A DNA stretch of 64,000 nucleotides, taken from NCBI RefSeq assembly GCF_001687365.1, contig NZ_LGLV01000008.1, positions 62,001 to 126,000 of the forward strand, given 5' to 3'. The notes beneath the pieces are model-generated. The model did no database searches. It was given only the letters and a program-made list of their open reading frames with translations, and was not told where the DNA came from. The DNA is from Pararhizobium polonicum (lineage in GTDB: Bacteria > Pseudomonadota > Alphaproteobacteria > Rhizobiales > Rhizobiaceae). A program made the translations under genes and the position numbers. Positions 16,800 to 24,836 of this stretch are shown here, piece by piece (the first letter of the stretch is position 1; the number at the start of each line of letters is the position of its first letter).

Positions 16800-17482
16800 C
16801 CGACTATGCGTTGGAAACAATCGAGCGCAACGACACACTTTCGGAGCGTGTGAAATACGCGTTGCGCAAGGCGTTAATCGAGGGAACGTTCGCGCCCGGC
16901 TCGCGGATCAAGATCCGCGATGTCGCGCAGGCGCTTGGCGTGAGCCCGACTCCGGCCCGCGAAGCATTGATGACGCTGATTGCCGAAGGGGCGCTGATCG
17001 AGGATTCCAACAAGAGCGCGATTGTCCCGGCGCTCACCAAGGAAAGCCTGCTGGAAATCACCGAACTCCGCGTATCGCTTGAAAAGACGGCGGCGCGTAT
17101 CGTCATTCCGGTGTTGAACGATGCGGCGCTGAGCGAGATCGAAGAATTCAACGCCCGCATTGTCGCCGCGTCCGAAGCCGGTGACATGAAGCACGGATTG
17201 GAAGAGAACGCCAATTTCCATTTCGCTATCTATCGGCTGACGCAGATGCCGATGCTGCTGAAGATGATCGAGACCGTCTGGCTGAGATCCGGTGCCTATC
17301 TCAATCTGGCCTATCCGGCGTTTGCCAATATCAACACGTCGCACAGCAAGCACCAGATGATTATCGGCGCTCTGCGTGCGCGGGATGTGGTCGCCCTTGA
17401 GACCGCAATCGAGGACGATATCCGCACATCGGCGCAACACCTTTTCGAGCGTCTGGACGAGCATCTTGCAGACGGCGTCTGA
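16796..17482 (+). CDS. GntR-family transcriptional regulator (FCD/FadR-like), regulator of the liv-1 operon
   Basis: 228 residues. An N-terminal GntR winged helix (SERVKYALRKALIEGTFAPGSRIKIRDVAQALGVSPTPAREALM, residues ~13-56) is followed by an all-helical FCD ligand domain with metal/effector ligands typical of the family (ENANFHFAIYRLTQ and HSKHQMIIGALRARD). It is embedded in the plus-strand operon between the DUF3830 gene (4-base overlap) and the flavoprotein, so it probably autoregulates the whole unit; TGTTATAACA at 4942-4951 is the most likely target. Confidence 0.9.
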   Translation: MTDYALETIERNDTLSERVKYALRKALIEGTFAPGSRIKIRDVAQALGVSPTPAREALMTLIAEGALIEDSNKSAIVPALTKESLLEITELRVSLEKTAARIVIPVLNDAALSEIEEFNARIVAASEAGDMKHGLEENANFHFAIYRLTQMPMLLKMIETVWLRSGAYLNLAYPAFANINTSHSKHQMIIGALRARDVVALETAIEDDIRTSAQHLFERLDEHLADGV

Positions 17483-17559
17483 CACGCTTTCCTGAACAGA
17501 TGGATCACGACCGGCCAACGGGGTCACGGTTTGCAGCCGCAGTCAAACACCTTGAGAGC

Positions 17560-19221
17560 ATGAATATGTCCGCGAAGATTGAAGCCGCCTGTGCAAGCCA
17601 AGCCGTCGATGTCGTTGTTGTCGGCTCGGGATCGGCAGCCCTGAGCGCTGCCCTGACCTCTGCCCGATTGGGCCTGAAGGTTGCCATTGTCGAGAAAAGC
17701 GATCTGATCGGCGGTACCAGCGCGATGTCCGGCGGAGGTACCTGGATCCCCGCCAACCATCACGCCATCGCCGCCGGTATCAAGGACAGCAAGGAAAATG
17801 CACTTGCCTATCTGCGCGCGACCGCGCCCGAAGGCTGGGGACAGACGGACGATCATCTGTGGCAAGCCTTCGCCAATGCCGCCCCCGACATGCTGCAATT
17901 TCTCGAGGCGAATTCGCCGTTGCGGTTCGAGATGATCGCCGAGCCCGATCCGTTTACGGAAGCGCCGGGTGGTGTCCCACATGGACGCATGCTTTCGCCC
18001 AAACCCTTGAGCCGCAATATCGTCGGCAAATGGGCCGCCCGGCTTCGCCGGTCGACGATGCCGCATATCTTTTCCTATAAGGAAGCGGTGGATAGCGATT
18101 TTTATGGTGCGCCGGTACGCTCGGCCATGCGCCTTGGCCCGACCCTGCTGCGCCGGTATCTGAACAATGAGGCCGGGCAGGGTTCGGCACTGATCACCGG
18201 TCTCCTGAAGGGCTGCCTTGATGCCGGATGCGAAATCCTGGTCTCAAGCCCGGTCACCGACCTCCTCATCGACGATAATGGACGCGTGGCGGGCGTCGTC
18301 TGCACGCGGGAGGGCAAGCAGCACGAAATACGCGCAAGCAGGGGTATCGTGCTGGCGACCGGTGGCTTCGAATGGGACGAGACCATGCTGCGTGCGCACT
18401 TCCCCGGCGCGACGGATCGGCTCGGAAGCCCGAGCACCAACACGGGTGATGGCCACAAGCTTGCGCTCAAGGCCGGTGCCGTTCTCGAACATATGGATCA
18501 GGCGAACGTCTATCCGACCATTCCAACCCTGTATGAAGGCCGGCTGCAGGGCCTGCCCATCACCTTCCAGATTTCGCCCAATGCGATTGTCGTCAACCGC
18601 CACGGCCGCCGATTTGCCAGCGAATACGACTTCAATCTTGGCGAGATGCTGGATAGACGCGATCCCGAAACCGGCGAAAGCGTTCATCTGCCGGCCTGGC
18701 TCATTGCCGATACCCGCTTCATGAAGTCTTCGGCACCGTTCCGATATTACGCATCGAAGCAGCCGGGCTGGATCAAGTCAGCCGCAACGATCGAGGGCCT
18801 CGCCGTCCGGATCGGTGTCGATAGCGGCAATCTCAAGCAGACGGTGGATGCGTTCAATCGCTATTCGGTCAATGGCCGCGATGAGGAATTCCAGCGCGGC
18901 GACAATCGGTGGGAGCGCTACAAGTCCGGCGGGGAAGAGGATGCAAGCGGCAATCCGGCGCTTGGCGGAATTGAGACGGCGCCGTTTGTCGCCATGAGCT
19001 TCAACCGCTCCATTCTAGGAACCAAGGGCGGCGCAAAGACCAACGAGAAGGGGCAGGTCATCCGCGCAAACGGCACGGCAATCGCGGGTCTCTACTGCGC
19101 GGGCCTTACCATGGCCAACCCGATCGGAACCCGCGCCATAGGCCCCGGCACGACGATCGGCCCATGCCTGACATGGGGTTATATCTGCGGCCGGTCCCTG
19201 GCAGAGAGCCAACCCGTTTAG
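17560..19221 (+). CDS. FAD-dependent oxidoreductase (3-ketosteroid dehydrogenase / fumarate reductase flavoprotein family)
   Basis: A 553-residue flavoprotein. FAD-binding N-terminus VVVVGSGSAALSAALTSARLG, then VEKSDLIGGTSAMSGGGTWIP, and the C-terminal KSTD/flavocytochrome-c pattern GGAKTNEKGQVIRANG, GLYCAGLTMA, GPGTTIGPCLTWGYICGRSL. Such enzymes introduce or reduce a C=C bond next to a carbonyl or carboxylate. It is the last gene of the liv-1 operon. ATG 17560 is preferred since the core starts soon after; an ATG at 17566 and an in-frame ATG at 17500 are alternatives. Confidence 0.87.
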   Translation: MNMSAKIEAACASQAVDVVVVGSGSAALSAALTSARLGLKVAIVEKSDLIGGTSAMSGGGTWIPANHHAIAAGIKDSKENALAYLRATAPEGWGQTDDHLWQAFANAAPDMLQFLEANSPLRFEMIAEPDPFTEAPGGVPHGRMLSPKPLSRNIVGKWAARLRRSTMPHIFSYKEAVDSDFYGAPVRSAMRLGPTLLRRYLNNEAGQGSALITGLLKGCLDAGCEILVSSPVTDLLIDDNGRVAGVVCTREGKQHEIRASRGIVLATGGFEWDETMLRAHFPGATDRLGSPSTNTGDGHKLALKAGAVLEHMDQANVYPTIPTLYEGRLQGLPITFQISPNAIVVNRHGRRFASEYDFNLGEMLDRRDPETGESVHLPAWLIADTRFMKSSAPFRYYASKQPGWIKSAATIEGLAVRIGVDSGNLKQTVDAFNRYSVNGRDEEFQRGDNRWERYKSGGEEDASGNPALGGIETAPFVAMSFNRSILGTKGGAKTNEKGQVIRANGTAIAGLYCAGLTMANPIGTRAIGPGTTIGPCLTWGYICGRSLAESQPV

Positions 19222-19332
19222 AAACATCCGTTGGAAAGAGATCATTGTCGACGGGCGGGTCCGTGCGATGCCGGCGGGTGAGGTAGATCAGCGAGCCCCA
19301 ACGTCAACAGCGCCTCGAAAGCGTGAGTTGCT

Positions 19333-20109
19333 TTATGTTTTGATCCGCAACAGGACGCTTGTCAGCGCAGCAGTCAAAGCCTCGGTCCCGCCACCCTGTT
19401 CGAATTCTCTGAAGAGCTGCTCGTTCAGGCCGCCTTTTGTCGAGAATTCGCGCCGCAGGTCGCCGGGAGAACGGTCCTGCGATATCACGCTGGTCCGACC
19501 GAGACTGGCAAAGAGGGGAGCAAGATAGTTTCGCGATTTCTGCTCGGATATGCCCTGGCTTGTCAGCCACTCGGTGGTGCGCTCCAGAAGGCCAAAATAG
19601 GTCCCCATCAGCGCACTTGCCGCTGCGAGCAGGTCGTATTCGTTTTGCGTTTCGCATTCGACGGCTGTTCCGAGCCCGGCAAAGAACGAAGCTGCCCGGG
19701 GTTCTGGCGGATAGATCATCGTGACACCCGTTCGATCGGCGACGAACGGAAGTGGAACCGCCCGGACGATCTCGACCTTTTGGTCGATCCATTCCGTGAG
19801 TTTTGCATCGTGAACCGCGGCGATCAGGCTGACAACGCGCTGACCGGGACGAAAACGTAGCGCTCGGATCACCTCCTCGGCAATTTGCGGACGCACAGCC
19901 AGAAACAACATGTCCGCGGCATCCACGATCTCCTGATTGCTGCCGGCAATGCGGACGGAAGGGTATCGTGCCGCCAGCTTTGCAGCGACCTCGGCGTTGC
20001 GCGGTGAAACCAGAATGTCGGCCGCCCGATCCGGCACGGCGAAAATGCCGGTGATGATCGCTTCGGTGATTGTGCCGGTGCCTATGAAACCCAACGTGCC
20101 TTCGATCAT
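19333..20109 (-). CDS. ProC-like NAD(P)-binding reductase (divergent pyrroline-5-carboxylate reductase family)
   Basis: 258 residues. A Rossmann start (GFIGTGTITEAIITGIF) and LFLAVRPQIAEEVIRAL identify the ProC/F420-oxidoreductase family, but the usual MPNTP is VPLPF and the SGSGPAY dimer signature is missing (ALMGTYFGLLERTTEWL instead). It is therefore not an ordinary ProC and probably reduces another imine. ATG 20109 is used; TTG 20118 is an alternative. It is convergent with the flavoprotein gene and lies downstream of the two SDR genes in the same orientation. Confidence 0.82.
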   Translation of the reverse strand: MIEGTLGFIGTGTITEAIITGIFAVPDRAADILVSPRNAEVAAKLAARYPSVRIAGSNQEIVDAADMLFLAVRPQIAEEVIRALRFRPGQRVVSLIAAVHDAKLTEWIDQKVEIVRAVPLPFVADRTGVTMIYPPEPRAASFFAGLGTAVECETQNEYDLLAAASALMGTYFGLLERTTEWLTSQGISEQKSRNYLAPLFASLGRTSVISQDRSPGDLRREFSTKGGLNEQLFREFEQGGGTEALTAALTSVLLRIKT

Positions 20110-20114
20110 GCCGA

Positions 20115-20333
20115 TCAATCCCTTTCCGATGTGAGCAGCGCTCTCATGATACGGCTCTGCTCTGGCGGACTATCTTCGTTGTTCCTGAGCCCCGTAGCCA
20201 AGACGGTGTGCGCGGCGAGGACCGCCTTCAGCGCGATCGGGCGGTAATGAATGGAGAGATCCAGTTCACTGACGGTTTCCGTTTTTCTGCTGTTCGACGG
20301 ATACTCTTTCAATTCGATTGCCTTGCAAAACAA
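20115..20333 (-). CDS. Small hypothetical protein coupled to the ProC-like gene (doubtful)
   Basis: An open frame of up to 72 codons from a TTG at 20333 (another TTG at 20312). Its C-terminal part (ELDLSIHYRPIALKAVLAAHTVLATGLRNN) looks like protein rather than noise and the stop codon (20115-20117) sits 5 bases before the ATG of the ProC-like gene. The frame is also open further upstream, past the SDR stop, which could mean a decayed longer gene. I do not recognise it and there is no good Shine-Dalgarno sequence. Confidence 0.3.
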   Translation of the reverse strand: MFCKAIELKEYPSNSRKTETVSELDLSIHYRPIALKAVLAAHTVLATGLRNNEDSPPEQSRIMRALLTSERD

Positions 20334-20386
20334 AGCACCGCGGCTTTGGCTGGGGGAAGTGACATATGCGAGATAGGCACTGTTTG

Positions 20387-21133
20387 TTACTGCTGATGTT
20401 TGACCATAGTGCCACCGCCCGTCGCCTGATCGGTGGGGAAGACCTCGATGCGCGATACGTCGACGAATGTCGGCAACGTGATGACGTTGGCGATAATGGT
20501 GGCGATGTGATCGGGCTGGATCGGACGATAGCCGTCATAAAGCAGCTCTTTTGCCTGGTTTCCAGCAATGGCCGTGCGATAGAGTTCCGTCTGGACCCGG
20601 CCCGGGACAACCTCGCTGACCCGGACGGACGTTCCCAGCAGATCACAGCGCAGGTTGTCGCAAAAGAGGCTCAACCCTGCCTTCGAGGGGCCGTAGGCCC
20701 CCATCGAGGGATAGGGTGCCCGGCCGCCGCTGGAGCCGAGATAGATCAGATGGCCTCGCTTGCGTTCGACCATGCCCGGCAGAAATGCCCGCGTCAGATG
20801 CATCGGCGCCTTGAGATTGACGTCGATCATGGCATCGATCTCGGCAGGGTCGATCTCGTGAAACAACGCGCGTGTGGAGAGAATGCCGGCATTGTTGACG
20901 AGGATATCGACCTCGACGCCGGACAGGCGCTCGGCGATTTCTCCCGTATCGCGCACATCGGCCCGGATTGGCATGGCGCCGGAAAGCGCCGCTAATTCTT
21001 GCAATGAGCTTTCGTTCCTGCCGACGGCGTAAACCGTCAGCCCGAGTTCACGCAGTTTCAGTACCGTTGCGCGGCCGATCCCGCTGGTGGCGCCGGTCAC
21101 GACGGCGGTGCGGTAGGGCAGGGGCTCAGACAT
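20387..21133 (-). CDS. Short-chain dehydrogenase/reductase
   Basis: A 248-residue [25 protein letters not shown] coenzyme site, NNAGIL, catalytic serine in IYLGSSGG and [21 protein letters not shown] with Tyr and Lys. It resembles the plus-strand SDR at 15146 in overall pattern (both have YHGY/YDGY-x-P-like tails near [12 protein letters not shown] and DVSQLEILPTDQ), so the two may be paralogues. ATG 21133 is chosen because it overlaps the stop of the upstream SDR by 8 bases; a frame from 21175 would intrude into that gene. Substrate unknown. Confidence 0.87.
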   Translation of the reverse strand: MSEPLPYRTAVVTGATSGIGRATVLKLRELGLTVYAVGRNESSLQELAALSGAMPIRADVRDTGEIAERLSGVEVDILVNNAGILSTRALFHEIDPAEIDAMIDVNLKAPMHLTRAFLPGMVERKRGHLIYLGSSGGRAPYPSMGAYGPSKAGLSLFCDNLRCDLLGTSVRVSEVVPGRVQTELYRTAIAGNQAKELLYDGYRPIQPDHIATIIANVITLPTFVDVSRIEVFPTDQATGGGTMVKHQQ

Positions 21134-21875
21134 AGATGTAGCCTCCGCTGATGACGACATTTTCGCCGGTTGCATAGGTGTTGCGGCTGCTTGCCATCAT
21201 GACGATCCATTCCGCCATCTCGACGGGTTCCGCTGCACGGCCCAAGGCGCTGGCTTTCGCCAGTTCCGGAAGAAAGCCGAGTTCCTTGGCGCGGTCTGTG
21301 GCAAAACCGGCCGGCGCGACGGAGTTGACGAGGATCTGATCCTTCGCACATTCCTGCGCGAACGACTTGGTGAGGCTGACGACTGCGGCCTTGGTTGCTG
21401 CATAGTGAGCGTTTTGCGGGTGCGCCTTGAACGCATCGACTGAGGTGATGTTGACGATCCGGCCGGTCACCTCAGGTGGGCTCACGTAGTTGCGCATATG
21501 CAAGACGGCCGCGACCATCATATGATAGGTGCCTTTGATATTGATCGCGTTCTCGAGGTCCCAGTCGGCATCGGTAATCTCAAGTATCGACTTGCGCGGG
21601 TAGATCGCCGCGCTGTTGACCAGGGAATGGATGCGGCCAAGTTTTTGAGCGACGGCATCAAAGCTACGATGCGCACTCTCCCCGATGGATATGTCGGCTG
21701 CGGCCACCGCCACTTCGACCCCCAGGTCTCTCAGTGTTTCGGCCGCCGTTTCCAGCAGCTGTTCGTTGCGGTCGATCAGGCCGATTTTCGTGGCGCCGTG
21801 CGAAACCATAAGCTTTGCGGTCGTCAGGCCCAGCCCAGACGCGCCGCCGACGATCACTACTGCCTGGTCTTTCAT
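21126..21875 (-). CDS. Short-chain dehydrogenase/reductase
   Basis: A 249-residue SDR with coenzyme site [31 protein letters not shown], a serine in NITSVDAF and [20 protein letters not shown] (Tyr/Lys pair). It is the first gene of a minus-strand unit with 20387-21133 and perhaps the ProC-like gene. A good Shine-Dalgarno sequence (AAGGGGTG) precedes the ATG. The promoter region upstream carries an ATATCACTTAT motif shared with the hydantoinase/liv-2 region. Confidence 0.88.
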   Translation of the reverse strand: MKDQAVVIVGGASGLGLTTAKLMVSHGATKIGLIDRNEQLLETAAETLRDLGVEVAVAAADISIGESAHRSFDAVAQKLGRIHSLVNSAAIYPRKSILEITDADWDLENAINIKGTYHMMVAAVLHMRNYVSPPEVTGRIVNITSVDAFKAHPQNAHYAATKAAVVSLTKSFAQECAKDQILVNSVAPAGFATDRAKELGFLPELAKASALGRAAEPVEMAEWIVMMASSRNTYATGENVVISGGYIYV

Positions 21876-21912
21876 AATTCACCCCTTGTATTCGATTGTC
21901 TTGGCTATTGGT

Positions 21913-21940
21913 ATGATATCACTTATATGCCAACCTGCAA
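21913..21940 (-). promoter_or_regulatory. Putative promoter of the SDR pair with embedded ATATCACTTAT motif
   Basis: Read on the minus strand, TTGCAG (21935-21940) and TATCAT (21913-21918) are 16 bases apart. The 11-base motif ATATCACTTAT (21916-21926, plus strand) overlaps the -10 box. Just outside lie the imperfect inverted arms TTGGTAT (21908-21914) and ATGCCAA (21927-21933). This suggests repression at this promoter, most simply by the adjacent GntR protein. Confidence 0.45.
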
Positions 21941-22170
21941 GCGCTCAAGATCTTTTTCTGGTGCGCAGATGACCCTCCGCCTCGCTATCCGAGGTCGGCT
22001 ACGCGTTGATCAGGACTGATGAATTCGTTCGTGAGGAAGAGGGCTGTTCCGGCGATATTCTTGCCGGTTTCCGATGGAAATCATGGCGGAGAGGCGCTCG
22101 AAACCCGTGATTCAAGTGTGCAGCACGCCTGCTTTTGATAAAACACGGTCGCGTAACTCGGATTGGCATG

Positions 22171-22181
22171 ATATGTGATAT
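22171..22181. promoter_or_regulatory. Candidate autoregulatory operator of the GntR gene at 22223
   Basis: ATATGTGATAT reads ATATCACATAT on the other strand, a 10-of-11 match to ATATCACTTAT at 21916 and 31984. It lies 41 bases upstream of the GntR start codon, inside a short tandem repeat (GATATGTG twice). Confidence 0.45.
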
Positions 22182-22222
22182 GTGAGGTCTCTATCGAGTC
22201 CGTCGAAATTTGGAGCAAAAAA

Positions 22223-22954
22223 GTGTCCGTGATAACCCAGCGCGGCAACCTTGCCGAAATAGTCGTAGCGCAATTGACCACACGCATCGATTCCGGCCTG
22301 TATCCGCCCGGCGAGAAGATACCATCGAGCGCGCTGCTCTGCGAGGAGTTCGGCGTCAGCAGAACGGTCATCCGCGAGGCGCTGACATCGCTCAAGGTCA
22401 ACGGTCGCGTGATCGCGCGTCAAGGTGCCGGCGTGTATGTGACCGAGAGGGACAGCAAGTCGCTCAATTTCGAGATCAGCCGGATCGATGACATCAGGTC
22501 TGCCATGCAGATCCTCGAGTTGCGCCTTGGCGTCGAAATGCAATCCGTTGCGCTTGCCGCAGCGCGGCGCACGCCGGAGGCCCTCGCCGAGATTGCCCGG
22601 GCCTATGATTATCTCGAAGGTCTTCAAACCGACGACGCAGAGATTGAAGCTCAGGCCGATTTCGAATTTCATCTGGCGATCGCGAAGGCGACCCGCAATC
22701 CGCATTTCCCGCGTTTCCTGGAAGCGGTCATGGGCGAGATCAGCTTCGATCTCGTCTTGAAGCACCGCCAGTCGGCGCGGACCTATCAGAGCTATCTGAA
22801 GAAGATCAACAAGGAGCACGCGGCGATCATGTCGGCGATCACGCAAGGTGACGCCAAGGCGGCCAAGAATGCCCTGGCGCAGCACCTTGAGGAAAGCCTC
22901 AATCGCTACCGGACTATGCTGGACGAACCCGCCAGTACCGAACTGGCAGAGTAA
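22223..22954 (+). CDS. GntR-family transcriptional regulator (FCD/FadR-like)
   Basis: A 243-residue regulator. Start GTG 22223 is preferred because TGGAG (22211-22215) is 7 bases ahead; an ATG frame from 22175 adds 16 untypical residues. The winged helix covers residues ~9-65 (IVVAQLTTRIDSGLYPPGEKIPSSALLCEEFGVSRTVIREALTSLKVNGRVIARQGAGVYVT) and the FCD domain follows (ADFEFHLAIAKATRNPHF and HAAIMSAITQGD). It is divergent from the SDR pair. Motif copies here and upstream of hyuA/livK-2 make it the probable repressor of those units. Confidence 0.9.
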   Translation: MSVITQRGNLAEIVVAQLTTRIDSGLYPPGEKIPSSALLCEEFGVSRTVIREALTSLKVNGRVIARQGAGVYVTERDSKSLNFEISRIDDIRSAMQILELRLGVEMQSVALAAARRTPEALAEIARAYDYLEGLQTDDAEIEAQADFEFHLAIAKATRNPHFPRFLEAVMGEISFDLVLKHRQSARTYQSYLKKINKEHAAIMSAITQGDAKAAKNALAQHLEESLNRYRTMLDEPASTELAE

Positions 22955-23080
22955 TCCACGCGAGCCATGCGCCATTTTCTCACATCGCTGCTGGCTCTCT
23001 ATTTCCGCGCATTCCATGACCCGGCGCGAGACAAGATCGACGCCAGGCCCAGACCCGGGCGATGGGGCTGAAACGAAACA

Positions 23081-23108
23081 GAGCCCGCCTGCGGCAACAG
23101 GCGGGCTC
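23081..23108. terminator. Bidirectional rho-independent terminator
   Basis: GAGCCCGCCTG (23081-23091) and CAGGCGGGCTC (23098-23108) form a perfect 11-base-pair GC-rich stem around a 6-base loop. A T-rich tract follows on the plus strand and an A-rich tract (AAACGAAACA) precedes it, so it can stop both the GntR gene and the convergent hydantoinase operon. Confidence 0.85.
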
Positions 23109-23123
23109 TGTCGTTTTGTTTGC

Positions 23124-24809
23124 CTATCGGCCTTGCGCGATGGCCTGATCGCGAATTTGCGACAGGCTCATCTTTGGCGTCAGCGCCTCCGGGTCGATCC
23201 TGATCTCGATCAATGCCGGTTTTCCCGATGCTTCGGACCGCAGGAAGGCGTCGGCGAACTGCCCGGTCGCCTCCACCGTCTCCCCGTGCAGTCCATAGGA
23301 ACGGGCAAGGGCGGCGAAGTCGGGGTTCGTCAGCTGCGTGCCCGAAACGCGGCCGGGATAGCTCCGCTCCTGGTGCATCCGGATGGTGCCGTACATGCCG
23401 TTGTTGATGACGAGGAAGATGACGCGCGCGTCATATTGCATGGCCGTGGCCAGTTCCTGGCCGTTCATCAGGAAACAGCCATCGCCTGCAAAGGCGACCA
23501 CGGTACGCGCGCGGTCGGTTATCTTGGCGGCGATCGCTGCCGGAACGCCGTACCCCATCGAACCGTTTGTCGGTCCGAGCTGTGTGCGAAAGTGGCGGTA
23601 CTGATAGAACCGGTGCGCCCATGCAGAGTAATTGCCGGCGCCGGTCGTCAGGATCGAGTCTAAGGGCAGGTGGCCGCGCAGCCACGCCATGATGTCGCCC
23701 ATCTGGACAGGGCCGGGCACCTGTGGATGTATCAGGTTTTCCAGATAATCAGCATGCGCCTGATGTGTCCACTCCCGCCACCGGGGCAGGGCCGCCGGCT
23801 TGAGCTTGACCGCCTGCGAGAGGAAAGCACCGACCGCGGCGTTGATGGGAAGTGTCGCATGGTAGACGCGCCCCAGCTCTTCCGCTCCGGGATGAATGTG
23901 GACAAGGATCTGCTTGGGAACCGGGATGTCGATGAGGGTATAGGCTCCCGTCGTCATTTCGCCCAGTCGTGCGCCGATCGAAATGAGAAGGTCGCAATCC
24001 TTCATGTGCTGAATGAGTTTCGGGCCGGCCGCCAAGCCCAGATCGCCTGCATAATTGGGATGCGTGTTGTCGAACAGGTCCTGGCAGCGGAAAGATGCGG
24101 CAACGGGAAGGGAAAACGCCTCTGAAAAGGCGCGAAGGTTGTTGACCGCAGCTGTCGTCCAGCCGCCGCCGCCGGCGACCACCATCGGGCGCTCGGCCTT
24201 TTCAAGAAGGCTGACCAGTTCTGCGAGTTGCTCTTCTCCGGCATGGGCTTCGACCGTCTTGAACGCTGGAACGTCATCGACGGTCACTTCGTCGGTCAGC
24301 ATATCCTCGGGCAGGGCAACGACGACTGGTCCCGGACGGCCGTTCACCGCTCTGTGGAACGCCTGGCTGATCAATTCCGGAATGCGGGCTGCGTCATCGA
24401 TTTCAACAACCCATTTGGCCATTTGGCCGAACATCCGGCGATAGTCCAACTCCTGGAACGCTTCCCGCTCGACCTGGTCCCGCGCCACCTGCCCGATGAA
24501 CAGGATCATCGGGGTCGAGTCCTGAAAGGCCGTGTGGACACCGATGGAGGCGTTGGTCGCACCGGGCCCGCGCGTCACGAAGCAGATGCCGGGTTTGCCC
24601 GTCATCTTGCCATAGGCTTCCGCCATATAGGCCGCGCCGCCCTCCTGCCGGCAGACGATCAGTTCGATGTCGTCGGCGGCGTCATGGAGGGCGTCCAGCG
24701 CTGCGAGATAGCTCTCGCCCGGCACGCAAAAAGCGCGCTCGACGCCATGAATACGCAATGCATCGATAAGAACCTGTCCGCCATTGCGGACGTTTCTGGT
24801 GGTCGCCAT
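23124..24809 (-). CDS. Thiamine-pyrophosphate enzyme (acetolactate-synthase-like)
   Basis: A 561-residue three-domain TPP enzyme. The N-terminal domain has the activating glutamate in CVPGESYLAALDAL and FVTRGPGATNASIGVH; the central domain and the C-terminal TPP domain follow, with GDGCFLMNGQELATAMQYD through VINNGMYGTIRMHQE. The length and layout match the acetolactate synthase/glyoxylate carboligase/benzoylformate decarboxylase family; the C-terminus is not specific enough to choose. It would decarboxylate or ligate a 2-oxo acid, which the aminotransferase encoded in the same operon could supply. It is the last gene before the terminator at 23081-23108. Confidence 0.88.
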   Translation of the reverse strand: MATTRNVRNGGQVLIDALRIHGVERAFCVPGESYLAALDALHDAADDIELIVCRQEGGAAYMAEAYGKMTGKPGICFVTRGPGATNASIGVHTAFQDSTPMILFIGQVARDQVEREAFQELDYRRMFGQMAKWVVEIDDAARIPELISQAFHRAVNGRPGPVVVALPEDMLTDEVTVDDVPAFKTVEAHAGEEQLAELVSLLEKAERPMVVAGGGGWTTAAVNNLRAFSEAFSLPVAASFRCQDLFDNTHPNYAGDLGLAAGPKLIQHMKDCDLLISIGARLGEMTTGAYTLIDIPVPKQILVHIHPGAEELGRVYHATLPINAAVGAFLSQAVKLKPAALPRWREWTHQAHADYLENLIHPQVPGPVQMGDIMAWLRGHLPLDSILTTGAGNYSAWAHRFYQYRHFRTQLGPTNGSMGYGVPAAIAAKITDRARTVVAFAGDGCFLMNGQELATAMQYDARVIFLVINNGMYGTIRMHQERSYPGRVSGTQLTNPDFAALARSYGLHGETVEATGQFADAFLRSEASGKPALIEIRIDPEALTPKMSLSQIRDQAIAQGR

Positions 24810-24836
24810 CGGTATGTCCCCTCACTCTATTCTGAT

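Noticed and set aside
21876-22222. Possible small gene in the 347-base gap between the SDR and the GntR gene
   Set aside because: Short frames exist on both strands but none has a ribosome site or protein-like composition; the gap is better explained by the operators.
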